A DNA stretch of 64,000 bases, taken from Streptomyces aquilus (GTDB taxonomy: Bacteria; Actinomycetota; Actinomycetes; Streptomycetales; Streptomycetaceae). Location of the stretch: the NCBI RefSeq assembly GCF_003955715.1, contig NZ_CP034463.1, positions 9,052,001 to 9,116,000 of the forward strand, in the 5' to 3' direction. Below are positions 1-7,810 of this stretch, one piece after another (the stretch's first letter is position 1; every line of letters begins with the position of its first letter). The notes under the pieces were generated by a model. That model was given only the letters and a program-made list of their open reading frames with translations, ran no database searches and was not told the DNA's origin. A program made the position numbers and the translations under genes.

Positions 1-454
1 GGATCTCCGCGATCTCGGTGTGCGGGTACCCGAACACCTCGTGCAGCACGAACACCGCGCGTTCCAGCGGGGTCAGCGACTCCAGGACCACCAGCAGCGC
101 CAGGGAGACCGACTCGGCGCGCATCGCGGGGTCGTCGGCGGTGTCGTCCGCGACCAGTGGCTCCGGCAGCCACGGGCCGACGTACGTCTCGCGCCGCCGG
201 TTGATCGCGGCACGTCGGCCGAGGGCGTGGTTCACGGCGATACGGACGAGATAGGCGCGCGGGTTGGCGATCCCGTCCAGGGGCGAGTCGGTGATCCGGC
301 GCCGGGCCGTCCAGGACAGCCAGGTCTCCTGCAAGACGTCCTCGGTGTCGGCGACGCTGCCCAGCATGTTGTAGACGATGCCGAACAGCAGCTCACGATG
401 GCCGACGAAGACGTCCGTCGCCTCGTCGGCCTCGGGAAAACGAATCTTGGACAT
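1..454 (-). CDS. SigJ-like (ECF41) RNA polymerase sigma factor, 3' part missing
   Basis: The minus-strand frame opens with ATG at 454-452 and runs off the left edge, so only about 151 residues are visible. The N-terminal part contains region 2 of an ECF sigma factor (a 'MLGSVADTEDVLQETWL' stretch) and continues into region 4 ('LTPLERAVFVLHEVF'). The linker 'YVGPWLPEPL' is typical of the ECF41/SigJ group, which carries a C-terminal SnoaL-like regulatory domain instead of a separate anti-sigma factor. That domain would lie outside the window. A GGGAGG ribosome site precedes the ATG. The gene is divergent from the hemerythrin-like gene. The family call is confident; target genes are unknown. Confidence 0.85.
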   Translation of the reverse strand, partial: MSKIRFPEADEATDVFVGHRELLFGIVYNMLGSVADTEDVLQETWLSWTARRRITDSPLDGIANPRAYLVRIAVNHALGRRAAINRRRETYVGPWLPEPLVADDTADDPAMRAESVSLALLVVLESLTPLERAVFVLHEVFGYPHTEIAEI

Positions 455-507
455 GCGTGGGCCTCCCGGTACGCGCTCACTACTGCGAGGGCTTCCGGAG
501 GCGCGAA

Positions 508-534
508 TGTGACATCGGACGGCCTGAATGTGAC
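508..534 (-). promoter_or_regulatory. Candidate ECF41-type promoter repeats upstream of the sigma factor
   Basis: On the minus strand GTCACATTC occurs twice, 18 bp apart start to start (526-534 and 505-513 in plus coordinates, the second preceded by T to read TGTCACA at 508-514). ECF41 sigma factors are known to use a TGTCACA -35 element with a CGTC-like -10, and CCTC follows about 17 nt after the proximal copy. A further TGTCACA lies on the plus strand at 559-565, facing the hemerythrin-like gene. Autoregulation and control of both divergent genes is inference. Confidence 0.4.
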
Positions 535-626
535 GTGTGCCTCACCGGGAGGGCGCGGTGTCACACCGCCGCGACACCCCGGCCTCTTGACCGCGAGTCC
601 GCATCCGTGGGCCCTGAGGAGGACCG

Positions 627-1238
627 GTGACCATCGACTTCACCGCCATGTACGCGTCCCACGACGCCTTCCGCCGCGATCTGGCCCGGCTGGCCGACGC
701 CGTCGCCGAGGGACGGGCCGGCACCCCCGCGGTCCGGACCGGCTGGCAGAACTTCCAGCACCAGCTGCACGTCCACCACACCGCCGAGGACGCCGGGCTG
801 TGGCCGCGCGTCAGGGAGCGGGTCGCCGGGCGGCCGCGCGAGCTCGCGCTGCTCGACGCGATGGAGGACGAGCACTCCCGCATCGATCCCCTGCTGGCCG
901 CCGTCGACACCGCGCTGGCCGACCGCGCCCCCGAACTCGGCGATCTGGTCCGGGCGTTGACCGCGACCCTGGACGACCATCTCAAGCACGAGGAGGACGA
1001 TGCCCTGCCCCTGATCCAGGACGTCCTGACGGACGCCGACTGGGGCGCCTTCATCGGCCGCATCCGGGAGACCCAAGGGGTGCGCGGCGCCGCGGTGTTC
1101 GTGCCGTGGGTCGTCGACGGCGCCCCGCCCGCCGACCGTGCCAGGTTCCTCGGCAGCATGCCGCCGCCGGTCCGCGTCCTCAACCGCCTGTTCTGGCAGG
1201 CCGGTTACCGGCGCAAGGGGTTGTGGGCGCACGGCTGA
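627..1238 (+). CDS. Hemerythrin HHE domain protein
   Basis: This 203-residue protein starts at GTG 627 with a GAGGAGGA ribosome site at 616-623. It shows the spaced His/Glu pattern of hemerythrin-like four-helix proteins: 'ASHDAFRRD' near residue 10, 'LHVHHTAED' near 47, 'DEHSRID' near 84 and 'DHLKHEED' near 115. These residues normally bind a di-iron centre used in oxygen, nitric oxide or redox sensing. The C-terminal third (after about 140) is not part of the HHE core. It is divergent from the SigJ-like gene, so control by that sigma factor is possible but unproven. Confidence 0.85.
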   Translation: MTIDFTAMYASHDAFRRDLARLADAVAEGRAGTPAVRTGWQNFQHQLHVHHTAEDAGLWPRVRERVAGRPRELALLDAMEDEHSRIDPLLAAVDTALADRAPELGDLVRALTATLDDHLKHEEDDALPLIQDVLTDADWGAFIGRIRETQGVRGAAVFVPWVVDGAPPADRARFLGSMPPPVRVLNRLFWQAGYRRKGLWAHG

Positions 1239-1258
1239 GGGCCAGGGCAGGGGCTGGT

Positions 1259-1981
1259 TCAGGTCGCGTCGTGGAAGACCAGGCCCAGGGTGTGCCGGTG
1301 GCCGGAGCGGACCGTGCTCACGCCGTGCCGCATCGCACCGGCGGACCAGCCGCGGCGGGTGCGCACCGGGTGGTCCCGGGTGGTGAAGACCAGCCCGTGG
1401 CCCTGCCGCAGCACGGTCGACATGCCCCGGGACTGCGCCCTGGGCCGCTGCTCCACCATCAGGAACTCGCCGCCCGTGTAGTCCGTGCCGTACACGTCGA
1501 GCCCGACGACGACCTGGAGCGGGAAGACCAGCTCGCCGAACACGTCCCGGTGCAGGGCGTTCCAGTCGCCCGTCCCGTACCGCAGCAGGATCTGCGCCGA
1601 CCGGTCCTGCCCGGCCGCGTGGCAGCGCTCCAGCCACTCCGCGAGGGAGTCGGGCCAGGGCGCCGGACGGCCGAGGCGGGCCGCCCAGTCGCGGGCGACC
1701 GGCAGCAGGCGCGGGTAGAGCGCGGCCCGCAGCGCGGCCACCGGGGCGGGCAGGTCGTGGGTGAAGTACCGGTACTGGCCGGAGCCGAAGCGGTGCCGGG
1801 CCAGGTCGACGGTCGTACGGAACAGTTCCGGCTTCTCGTACAGGGCCGTCAGGTCACGGCACTCGGCGGGCGTCAGCAACGGCCCCGTGGGCGCGCTGCC
1901 GTACTCGTCCAGCTCCGCGGCGAGCGCGTCCCAGTCGGTCCCGGCGACCCGCTGGCGGGCCTGGTTCAGGGTGAGGGTCAT
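1259..1981 (-). CDS. 2OG-Fe(II) oxygenase, DNA alkylation-damage type
   Basis: This 240-residue protein belongs to the Fe(II)/2-oxoglutarate oxygenases annotated as acting on damaged DNA. The iron ligands are visible as 'LHRDVFGE' (His-x-Asp, about residue 139) and a distal His in 'RHGVSTVRSGHRHT' near 220; the following Arg would bind 2-oxoglutarate. The start ATG at 1981 lies 14 nt downstream of the ogt stop, in the same direction, so the two are very likely one operon. That neighbour (O6-alkylguanine repair) supports a role in alkylation repair. The exact lesion is not readable from sequence. Confidence 0.8.
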   Translation of the reverse strand: MTLTLNQARQRVAGTDWDALAAELDEYGSAPTGPLLTPAECRDLTALYEKPELFRTTVDLARHRFGSGQYRYFTHDLPAPVAALRAALYPRLLPVARDWAARLGRPAPWPDSLAEWLERCHAAGQDRSAQILLRYGTGDWNALHRDVFGELVFPLQVVVGLDVYGTDYTGGEFLMVEQRPRAQSRGMSTVLRQGHGLVFTTRDHPVRTRRGWSAGAMRHGVSTVRSGHRHTLGLVFHDAT

Positions 1982-1994
1982 GAGGGTCCTCCCG

Positions 1995-2510
1995 TCAGAC
2001 GAGCGTCGGTTGCAGTGCGCCCTCGTGCGTGAGCAGCCGCACCTTGCGCTCCACGCCGCCCGCGTACCCGCGCATCGAGCCGTCGGCGCCGATCACCCGG
2101 TGGCAGGGCCGCACGATCAGCAGGGGGTTGGCGCCGAGCGCCGCGCCCACGGCCGGGGTGTCGGCCCGCGCCACACCGAGCCGCGCGCCGAGCGCGCCGT
2201 ACGTCGTCGTGGTGCCGTACGGGATCGCGTCGACCGCCTGCCACACGCGCCGCTGGAAGTCGGTGCCGTCGGCGGCGAACCGCAGGTCGAAACGGGTGAG
2301 CCGGCCCGCGAAGTACGCGGCGAGCTGGGCGGTGGCCTCGCTGAAGGCGTCGTCGTCGCGCCGCCAGTCGGCGCGGACGGCCGGTGCGGTGCGCTGCCCC
2401 GGCATCGACAGTGAGGTGAGCACCCCTGCCCGGCCCACGAGGAGCAGCTCGCCGAGAGGGCTCTCGATCGTCGTGAAGGTCGTCGTGTCCGTGTGCGCGT
2501 GTGTGTCCAT
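1995..2510 (-). CDS. ogt: Methylated-DNA--protein-cysteine methyltransferase
   Basis: A 171-residue single-domain O6-alkylguanine-DNA alkyltransferase. The active-site 'RPCHRVIG' motif, with the acceptor Cys near residue 137, is intact, and the helix-turn-helix and 'RRVWQAVDAIPYGTTTTYGALG' region before it match the family. It removes alkyl groups from O6-guanine (and O4-thymine) by irreversible transfer to the Cys. It is the first gene of a probable two-gene repair operon with the 2OG oxygenase. The length is usual for the stand-alone Ogt form without an Ada regulatory domain. Confidence 0.93.
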   Translation of the reverse strand: MDTHAHTDTTTFTTIESPLGELLLVGRAGVLTSLSMPGQRTAPAVRADWRRDDDAFSEATAQLAAYFAGRLTRFDLRFAADGTDFQRRVWQAVDAIPYGTTTTYGALGARLGVARADTPAVGAALGANPLLIVRPCHRVIGADGSMRGYAGGVERKVRLLTHEGALQPTLV

Positions 2511-2646
2511 GGCTACGAGTCTGCTGCGCCGGGCGGCCCGTCACCGGCGGGATTCGGACGTCGTGCTGAGCGCCCCAGGTACCCGCCAAGAAGGGCTATG
2601 ACCTGGGGGTATTTACGGGTCAGTACCCCAGCGGTACCGTTGGGGC

Positions 2647-2892
2647 ATGCCAGCTCTCAACGTGGAGTTCAGTGATCGTGAACTAGAGGACCTGCGGCAG
2701 ATCGCCAAGGAGCGCGGTACGTCGATGAAGGCCCTCGTCCGGGAGGCGGCCGCCGCCGACATCGCGCGGCACCGTGCCCTGAAGGAAGGCGCGGAGGCGT
2801 TCCGGCGGTTCTTCGCGACCCACGCCGACGAGTTCGCGGCCGCCTTTCCCGACGACGAACCGGCCGGGCACGGCGAGCGGCGGGCCGGCTGA
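2647..2892 (+). CDS. Ribbon-helix-helix type antitoxin
   Basis: An 81-residue protein with a short beta strand ('ALNVEFSDRE') followed by two helices ('LEDLRQIAKERGTSMKALVREA'), the pattern of CopG/RHH DNA-binding antitoxins. The acidic C-terminal tail would be the part that wraps the toxin. The stop is 3 nt before the ATG of the Doc-like protein, so the pair is translationally close, as in toxin-antitoxin operons. A ttta..ggtcagtacccc stretch upstream may hold the promoter. The antitoxin role is inferred from fold pattern and partner. Confidence 0.75.
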   Translation: MPALNVEFSDRELEDLRQIAKERGTSMKALVREAAAADIARHRALKEGAEAFRRFFATHADEFAAAFPDDEPAGHGERRAG

Positions 2893-2895
2893 CCG

Positions 2896-3273
2896 ATGGC
2901 CTCCGTCGTCCACATCGACGTCCCCTGGCTGCTCCAGCGTCATGAAGAGGTCCTGCCGGACCAGCCCACGATCAACGACTTCTCGGCACTGGTGGCCGCC
3001 GTCGCCCGGCATCGCGTCGACCCGCCGAGGCTCGGCGTGGACTCCGACCCCGCCTGGCGGGCCGCCGCGCTGCTGCACACCCTCGCCCTGCTCAAGCCGC
3101 TGCCCGCGGCCAACGCCCGCTTCGCCTGCGCGACGGCGGTGGCGTACATGTTCGTCAGCGGCGTCGGCATCGACCCGCCCTACGGCGCCCTGGTCGACCT
3201 CGCCCGCGACCTGATCTCCGGCAAGGCCGACGTCTACGGCGCCGCGGACCGGTTGCGCTCCTGGCAGATCTGA
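2896..3273 (+). CDS. Doc/Fic-like toxin with a degenerate active site
   Basis: A 125-residue all-helical protein resembling Doc. The region equivalent to the Fic motif HPFxDGNKR reads 'KPLPAANARFA' (about residues 73-83): the catalytic His is Lys and the G-N-K-R part is changed to A-N-A-R. The following 'ATAVAYMFVSGVGID' matches the helix after the Fic loop. Doc kinases phosphorylate EF-Tu; with the His missing this protein may be inactive or work differently. It directly follows an RHH antitoxin gene. The homology call rests on position and motif shape, not on an intact active site. Confidence 0.65.
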   Translation: MASVVHIDVPWLLQRHEEVLPDQPTINDFSALVAAVARHRVDPPRLGVDSDPAWRAAALLHTLALLKPLPAANARFACATAVAYMFVSGVGIDPPYGALVDLARDLISGKADVYGAADRLRSWQI

Positions 3274-3379
3274 GACGCGGCCGCACGAGGCACCGGCCGG
3301 CAGGGCCGAGACGCGGCCGCACGACGCACCGGCCGGCAGAGCCGAGACGCCGGCGCACCCGGCGCCGGCCGGCCTGGCC
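3272..3379. repeat. Three tandem 36-bp repeats after the toxin stop codon
   Basis: Units at 3272-3307, 3308-3343 and 3344-3379 share the pattern gagacgcggccgcac...ccggccggc..ggcc. Units 1 and 2 differ at only two positions; unit 3 is more diverged. The first unit begins inside the TGA stop codon of the Doc-like gene. There are no spacers between units. Confidence 0.9.
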
Positions 3380-3432
3380 GACCCCGGTCTGCCCTCGGGG
3401 CCGCCGACCGAGGGCGGGAGGATCGGGGTCGG
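3378..3432. terminator. Nested hairpin after the toxin-antitoxin operon
   Basis: The arms ccgaccccg (3378-3386) and cggggtcgg (3424-3432) pair, and inside them gccctcgg (3391-3398) pairs with ccgagggc (3408-3415). There is no T tract, as is usual for Streptomyces terminators. It lies in the 580-nt non-coding stretch before the lectin gene. Confidence 0.5.
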
Positions 3433-3550
3433 CGGCCGGTTGCGCACAGGAGAGCCGCCGTCCTGTGCGTGGCCTCCGAGGGGCCGATACCAGTGCACTA
3501 CGGGGTGGTGCGCGCCGGGAGCGTGCGCGATGCCCCGGCGCGTGCGCGTG

Positions 3551-3571
3551 TTTCACACGGGGCGTGTGAAA
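3551..3571. promoter_or_regulatory. Inverted repeat tttcacac-N5-gtgtgaaa
   Basis: A perfect 8-bp inverted repeat with a 5-nt spacer, about 290 nt upstream of the lectin-domain gene. It could be an operator or a small hairpin. The remaining sequence up to 3857 contains no gene that I can support and no riboswitch that I recognise. Confidence 0.35.
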
Positions 3572-3857
3572 TAGCGAAAGCAAGGAGGGGAGAGCTGCGC
3601 CGACCTTGTTTCTGACTATCTTTCAACGATGCTGATGTTGCTCAAGTGCCTTGTTGGTCATGACCCCGTTGTGCAAGGGTGAACTACCCGTGCGGGGGGT
3701 AAAGGCCGGGTCTTCATTCGTCCCGTGGGGAACCGGGCCGGACGAGCCGCCGTGAATTCACGCTCCTCGCGCATCACCGGAGAGGACGCAACCGTCCCCG
3801 CTCCTTTTCGGCGAGTTGAACCACAGAACCACATGCGCGTGGGAAGGAACCCGCTCA

Positions 3858-5474
3858 GTGCCCACCCCCCACCCCCCTCGCCCTCCGTACCCGCCGCCCG
3901 GCGGGGTTCCGGGGGAATCCGACGACGACCTCGCCGCCCATCTGCGCGGCCGTCCGGACGGCGAAGCGGCCCAGTCGGCCGCGCTTTTGATGGCGCGTCA
4001 CTGGCAGCCGGTCCACGAGTACGCCGTCATCTGCCTGGCCGCCCGCTCGGAGGTGGCCTCCATGGTCACCGCGGCCGCCTTCCACCAAGTCCTCGACCGG
4101 CTCGCCCTCGGCGAGCCCGCCACCGCGCTGCGCCCCCGCCTCCTCGTACGCGCGCGGGACACCGTCCGCGAGTGGTCGGCCGAGGACCGAATATCCGGTG
4201 TTCTGCCAGATCTCGCGAAACCCGCCGGCGGTCGCGGTATGCGGGCGGCGAAGTCCATGACGCCCGAAAACCGCAAACTCGCCGAGCGGTCATTCCTCGC
4301 GCTGCCCGGACTCGCCCGCTGTCTGCTCTGGCACACCGAGGTCGAGGCCGAGCCGATAGCCGTCCCCGCCGGCCTGCTCGGTATGGACACCGTCAGCGCC
4401 TCGGCCGCTCTCGAACAGGCGCGTGACAAATTCCGTGAGGGTTGTGTACATGCCCATCGGGAACTCGCGCCGACCAAGGATTGCCGGTTCTACAACCGCC
4501 TCCTCGATGTCCCGATTCGCCGCGGCGGCGCACTGTTGCCGGATGTCCAGCGGCATCTGGACGAGTGCTCCTACTGCCGATTCGCCGCCGAACAACTCGG
4601 CCATTTCGAGGGCGGGTTGGGCACGCTGCTCGCCGAGGCCGTGCTCGGCTGGGGAGCCCGTCGCTATCTCGACTCCCGGCGCGGACAAGGTGCGCAGGAC
4701 TCCCGCGCGCAGGGCGGCGGCCGGCACGGCGGCGGACGCCGGCGGCTGCTGTCCCGCATCCCCACGCCCGGCCGCCGTCCCCCCGAGGCCCCCCGCCCCT
4801 CCCGGGTGCTGCTCACCGGAGTGGGCCTCGCCTCCGCCGGACTGATCGCCAGTGTGCTCGCCGCGAGCCTGTGGTCGGACGACGGCGGCGTCGACCCGGC
4901 CGCCTCCACCAGCGCCACCGGCAGCGAGTCGGCTCCGGACGGCGTCTCCGCGTCCCCGCCGGGCACCGCCCAACTCCCCCTGGTGCCCAGCAGATCCAGG
5001 CTGCGCAACGTCGGCTCCGACCTCTGCCTCGACATCCGGGGCGCGGTACGGAAGGGCGCCGCGACCGAGCTGGAGGCCTGCTCGGACGACGACACCCAGA
5101 AGTGGACGTACGACGAGGACGACGGGCTGCTGCGCAGTGCCGCCGACCCCGACCTGTGCCTCGACTCGCACGCCGACGCCGGTGTGGTCATCCTCGGCAC
5201 CTGCGCCGACGACAAGGGCAAGCGGGCCGCCGACGTGCGCTACGACATCACCGTGCAGGGCGAGTTGCTCACCCGCTGGGACGACCAGCTCGCCGTCACC
5301 TCCACCAGCGGGGAGCCGGACGCCGACATCGTCGTCAAGGTCCGTGACGGCTCCGACCAGCAGCGCTGGGTGACGGACTCCGTCTCGCCCAGCACCGGCG
5401 CCCTGTCGGTCCCCGACTCCGATGCCCCGTCCGTGCGGGCCGTCGACCTCAGCGAGCAGGGGCGGGCCCGCTGA
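3858..5474 (+). CDS. Membrane protein with zinc-finger-like segment and ricin-type lectin domain
   Basis: I place the start at GTG 3858 because GGAAGGAA (3842-3849) sits just upstream; an upstream ATG at 3816 has no ribosome site. The 538-residue product has a helical N-terminal region of about 200 residues that looks like a sigma-factor-related module, then 'QRHLDECSYCRFA' (His-x3-Cys-x2-Cys, the anti-sigma zinc-finger pattern) near residue 236. A transmembrane helix follows at about 330-350 ('VLLTGVGLASAGLIASVLAASLW' region). Outside is a beta-trefoil R-type lectin domain with 'QKWTYD' and 'QQRWVT' repeats. It overlaps the dehydrogenase gene by 26 nt, tail to tail. Role: probably links an extracellular ligand to a cytoplasmic response; this is inference. 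Confidence 0.75.
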   Translation: MPTPHPPRPPYPPPGGVPGESDDDLAAHLRGRPDGEAAQSAALLMARHWQPVHEYAVICLAARSEVASMVTAAAFHQVLDRLALGEPATALRPRLLVRARDTVREWSAEDRISGVLPDLAKPAGGRGMRAAKSMTPENRKLAERSFLALPGLARCLLWHTEVEAEPIAVPAGLLGMDTVSASAALEQARDKFREGCVHAHRELAPTKDCRFYNRLLDVPIRRGGALLPDVQRHLDECSYCRFAAEQLGHFEGGLGTLLAEAVLGWGARRYLDSRRGQGAQDSRAQGGGRHGGGRRRLLSRIPTPGRRPPEAPRPSRVLLTGVGLASAGLIASVLAASLWSDDGGVDPAASTSATGSESAPDGVSASPPGTAQLPLVPSRSRLRNVGSDLCLDIRGAVRKGAATELEACSDDDTQKWTYDEDDGLLRSAADPDLCLDSHADAGVVILGTCADDKGKRAADVRYDITVQGELLTRWDDQLAVTSTSGEPDADIVVKVRDGSDQQRWVTDSVSPSTGALSVPDSDAPSVRAVDLSEQGRAR

Positions 5475-6564
5475 CTATGTCCCGGGGCGGATCGCCCGCC
5501 AGATAGCCGGCCACGTTCTGGACGGCGGCCAGGGCGATCCGCACCAGCGTCTCGCGGGTGACGCCCCCGACGTGGGGTGACAGCACCACGTTCGGGGCGC
5601 GCAGCAACCGCAGGGCCGGGGTGGGCGGTTCGGGGTCGAAGACGTCGAGGCCCGCCCCGGCCAGGGCGCCCTTCTCCAGGGCGTCGGCGAGGGCGTCCTG
5701 GTCGATCAGGGCGCCCCGCGCGGTGTTGACGACGAACGCGGTCGGTTTGAGCAGCGCGAGCCGCGGGGCGTCGAGGAGGTGGCGCGTGTCGTCGGTCAGG
5801 GGCGCGTGCAGCGAGACGTAGTCGGAGACGCGCAGCAGTTCGTCGAGCGGTACATGGCGGGCGCCGCCCAGCCGCGCCTCCGTCTCCTCCGGCACCCGGC
5901 GCCGTCCCGCGTAGACGACGCTCATGTCGAACGCGACCGCGCGCCGGGCCACTTCGCGCCCGATCTGCCCCAGGCCGACGATGCCCAGCGTCTTGCCCGA
6001 CAGTTCGGTCAGGGACCGCTGGAGGCGGGGGAGCGCCCAGTCGGCCTCGACGAGGGCGTTGTGGGCCGGGACCAGTTGCTTGGCCAGCGCGAGCATCAGG
6101 GCGAAGGTCTGCTCGGCCACGTTCTGCGCCTCGGCGCCGCTGGAGCCGATGGTGCAGACCGGTACCGCGAGGTCCCGGGCGGCCTCGACGTCGACGTAGT
6201 CGAAGCCGTGGCTCGCGCACTGCACCAGCCGCAACTCGGGTGCGGCGGCGAGGTGTTCGGCGGTGACGGGGGCGAGGGCCGTGATGACGACGTGCGCCGC
6301 GCGCAGGGCTTCAGGGTTCTCGTCGGTCCGCTCGACGACCGTGACCTCGGCCTCGCCGGGGAAGAGCGTGGCGAGCCCGGCTCCGGCGGCCCGGCCGCCG
6401 ACGTGCGGGGCGATGACGGCGAGTACGTTCTTCGGGGCGGTCACGGCGGGCTCTTCGGCCTCGGGTGCGGTGACGGCGGGCTCTTCGGCCTCGGGGGTGG
6501 TCACGGCGGGCTCTCCCGCCTCGGGTGCGGTGACGGCGGGCTCTTCGGCTTCGGGGGCGGTCAT
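5449..6564 (-). CDS. D-2-hydroxyacid dehydrogenase, NAD-dependent
   Basis: A 371-residue member of the D-isomer 2-hydroxyacid dehydrogenases. The NAD loop 'GIVGLGQIGREVA' and the catalytic residues are present: Arg in 'VNTARGALID', Glu in 'DVFDPEPP' and His in 'LSPHVGGVT'. The ATG overlaps the stop of the FMN oxidase gene upstream (ATGA, 6561-6564), so the two are translationally coupled. The first 40 residues are four repeats of a TAPEAEEPAV-like decapeptide that are not part of the enzyme fold. GTG codons within repeat units 2 and 4 could be alternative starts; the enzyme proper starts at 'PKNVLAVIAPHV'. Substrate unknown. Confidence 0.85.
   Translation of the reverse strand: MTAPEAEEPAVTAPEAGEPAVTTPEAEEPAVTAPEAEEPAVTAPKNVLAVIAPHVGGRAAGAGLATLFPGEAEVTVVERTDENPEALRAAHVVITALAPVTAEHLAAAPELRLVQCASHGFDYVDVEAARDLAVPVCTIGSSGAEAQNVAEQTFALMLALAKQLVPAHNALVEADWALPRLQRSLTELSGKTLGIVGLGQIGREVARRAVAFDMSVVYAGRRRVPEETEARLGGARHVPLDELLRVSDYVSLHAPLTDDTRHLLDAPRLALLKPTAFVVNTARGALIDQDALADALEKGALAGAGLDVFDPEPPTPALRLLRAPNVVLSPHVGGVTRETLVRIALAAVQNVAGYLAGDPPRDIVSGPAPAR
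6440..6559 (-). repeat. Four 30-bp tandem repeats at the start of the dehydrogenase gene
   Basis: Units at 6440-6469, 6470-6499, 6500-6529 and 6530-6559 are near identical and encode (T-x-P-E-A-x-E-P-A-V)4. On the coding strand each unit carries GAGCCCGCC followed by GTGACC or GTCACC. This resembles the true gene start GAGCCCGTATGACC, so the array looks like an amplification of the initiation region. Confidence 0.9.
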
Positions 6565-7730
6565 ACGGGCTCCTCGATGAGGTCGGCGGGGCCCACGGTG
6601 GTGGGTGTGGCGTGTCCGGACAGGGCGAGGGTGAGGTCGAGTTCGGCGAGCAGACAGCGGATCACGTGCTCGACGCCGGCCTGTCCGTCGAGGCCGAGGC
6701 CGTAGACGTACGGCCGTCCGACGAGCACCGCTCGCGCGCCGAGCGCGAGGGCCTTGAAGACGTCGTCGCCGGTGCGGACGCCGCTGTCGAACAGGACGGT
6801 GAGCCGGTCGCCGACCGCCTCGGCGACCCGGGGCAGCGCGTCGGCCGCGCCGATCGCCCCGGCGACCTGCCGGCCGCCGTGGTTGGAGACGACCACGCCG
6901 TCCATCCCGGCATCGGCGGCCAGCCGCGCGTCGTCCGGGTGCTGGATGCCCTTCAGCACGATGGGGCCGTCCCAGTTCTCGCGCAGGAACGCCAGGTCCG
7001 GCCAGGTCTTCGCGGGGTCCGCGAACATGCCCACGAAGTGCAGCACCGCCGCGTTCGGGTCCTCGTGCACCGGCTTGGCCAGGGCCGCCTGGAACGCCGG
7101 GTCGGAGAAGTAGTTGGCGGTGCCGACGCCGTGCAGGAACGGCAGGTACGCCTGGTCCAGGTCGCGGGGCCGCCACGCCAGCAGGGGAGTGTCCAGGGTG
7201 ACGACGAGCACCGTGAATCCGGACGCCTTGGCCCGCCGCAGGAAGCTCCGGGCGACCTCCGGGTCCTTGGGCCAGTACAGCTGGAACCAGCGCTCGGCGT
7301 CCCCCATCGCCTCCGCGACCTGCTCCATCGGCGTGCTGGAGGCGGAGGACAGGATGTACGGCACGCCCTGCGCGGCGGCGGCCCGGGCGGCGGCCGACTC
7401 GGCGTCCGGGTGCATGATCGACAGCACGCCGACCGGTGCCAGGGCCAGCGGGGCGGGCAGGGACCGGCCTAGGACCTCGACGGCGAGGTCCCGCTCGTGC
7501 ACGTCCCGCAGCATGCGCGGCACGATCCGCCGGCGCTTCAGCGCGGCCCGGTTGGCCCGGGCCGTGCTGCCGTCGCCCGCGCTGCCCGCCACGTACCCGA
7601 CCGGCCCCGGCCCGAGCCGCTGCTCGGTGAGCTCCTCCAGGCGGGTCAGGTCGGTCGGGAGCCGCGGTACGGCCCCCGACAGCCCGTTGAGATAGATCTC
7701 GTACTGGAAGTCCGCCCAGTGCTTGGCCAT
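6561..7730 (-). CDS. FMN-dependent alpha-hydroxy-acid oxidase (lactate 2-monooxygenase-like)
   Basis: A 389-residue TIM-barrel flavoprotein. The catalytic 'SNHGGRQVAGA' motif (His as base, Arg binding the carboxylate) is intact near residue 288, and 'LFDSGVRTGDDVFKALALGA' plus 'VGRPYVYGL' form the phosphate-binding end for FMN. The 'FQLYWPKDPEVARSFL' and 'YWP' segments are typical of the lactate 2-monooxygenase branch. The start at 7730 has a GAGAGGCGGG ribosome site. It is coupled to the NAD-dependent 2-hydroxyacid dehydrogenase, so the pair probably interconverts or oxidises 2-hydroxy acids. The true substrate cannot be read. Confidence 0.88.
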   Translation of the reverse strand: MAKHWADFQYEIYLNGLSGAVPRLPTDLTRLEELTEQRLGPGPVGYVAGSAGDGSTARANRAALKRRRIVPRMLRDVHERDLAVEVLGRSLPAPLALAPVGVLSIMHPDAESAAARAAAAQGVPYILSSASSTPMEQVAEAMGDAERWFQLYWPKDPEVARSFLRRAKASGFTVLVVTLDTPLLAWRPRDLDQAYLPFLHGVGTANYFSDPAFQAALAKPVHEDPNAAVLHFVGMFADPAKTWPDLAFLRENWDGPIVLKGIQHPDDARLAADAGMDGVVVSNHGGRQVAGAIGAADALPRVAEAVGDRLTVLFDSGVRTGDDVFKALALGARAVLVGRPYVYGLGLDGQAGVEHVIRCLLAELDLTLALSGHATPTTVGPADLIEEPV

Positions 7731-7810
7731 CCGTGGGTCCCGCCTCTCGTCGCTGAGAACGCGTTGCGCTCCGACGATACTGACGGGTAAGGGCCGTTCA
7801 GCACACCGGG

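Noticed and set aside
3272..3379. CRISPR-like 36-bp repeats
   Set aside because: The units are directly adjacent with no spacers and no cas genes are present.
3676..3770. Possible c-di-AMP (ydaO) riboswitch fragments upstream of the lectin-domain gene
   Set aside because: A few G-rich blocks resemble it, but the order and the conserved 3' part are missing.
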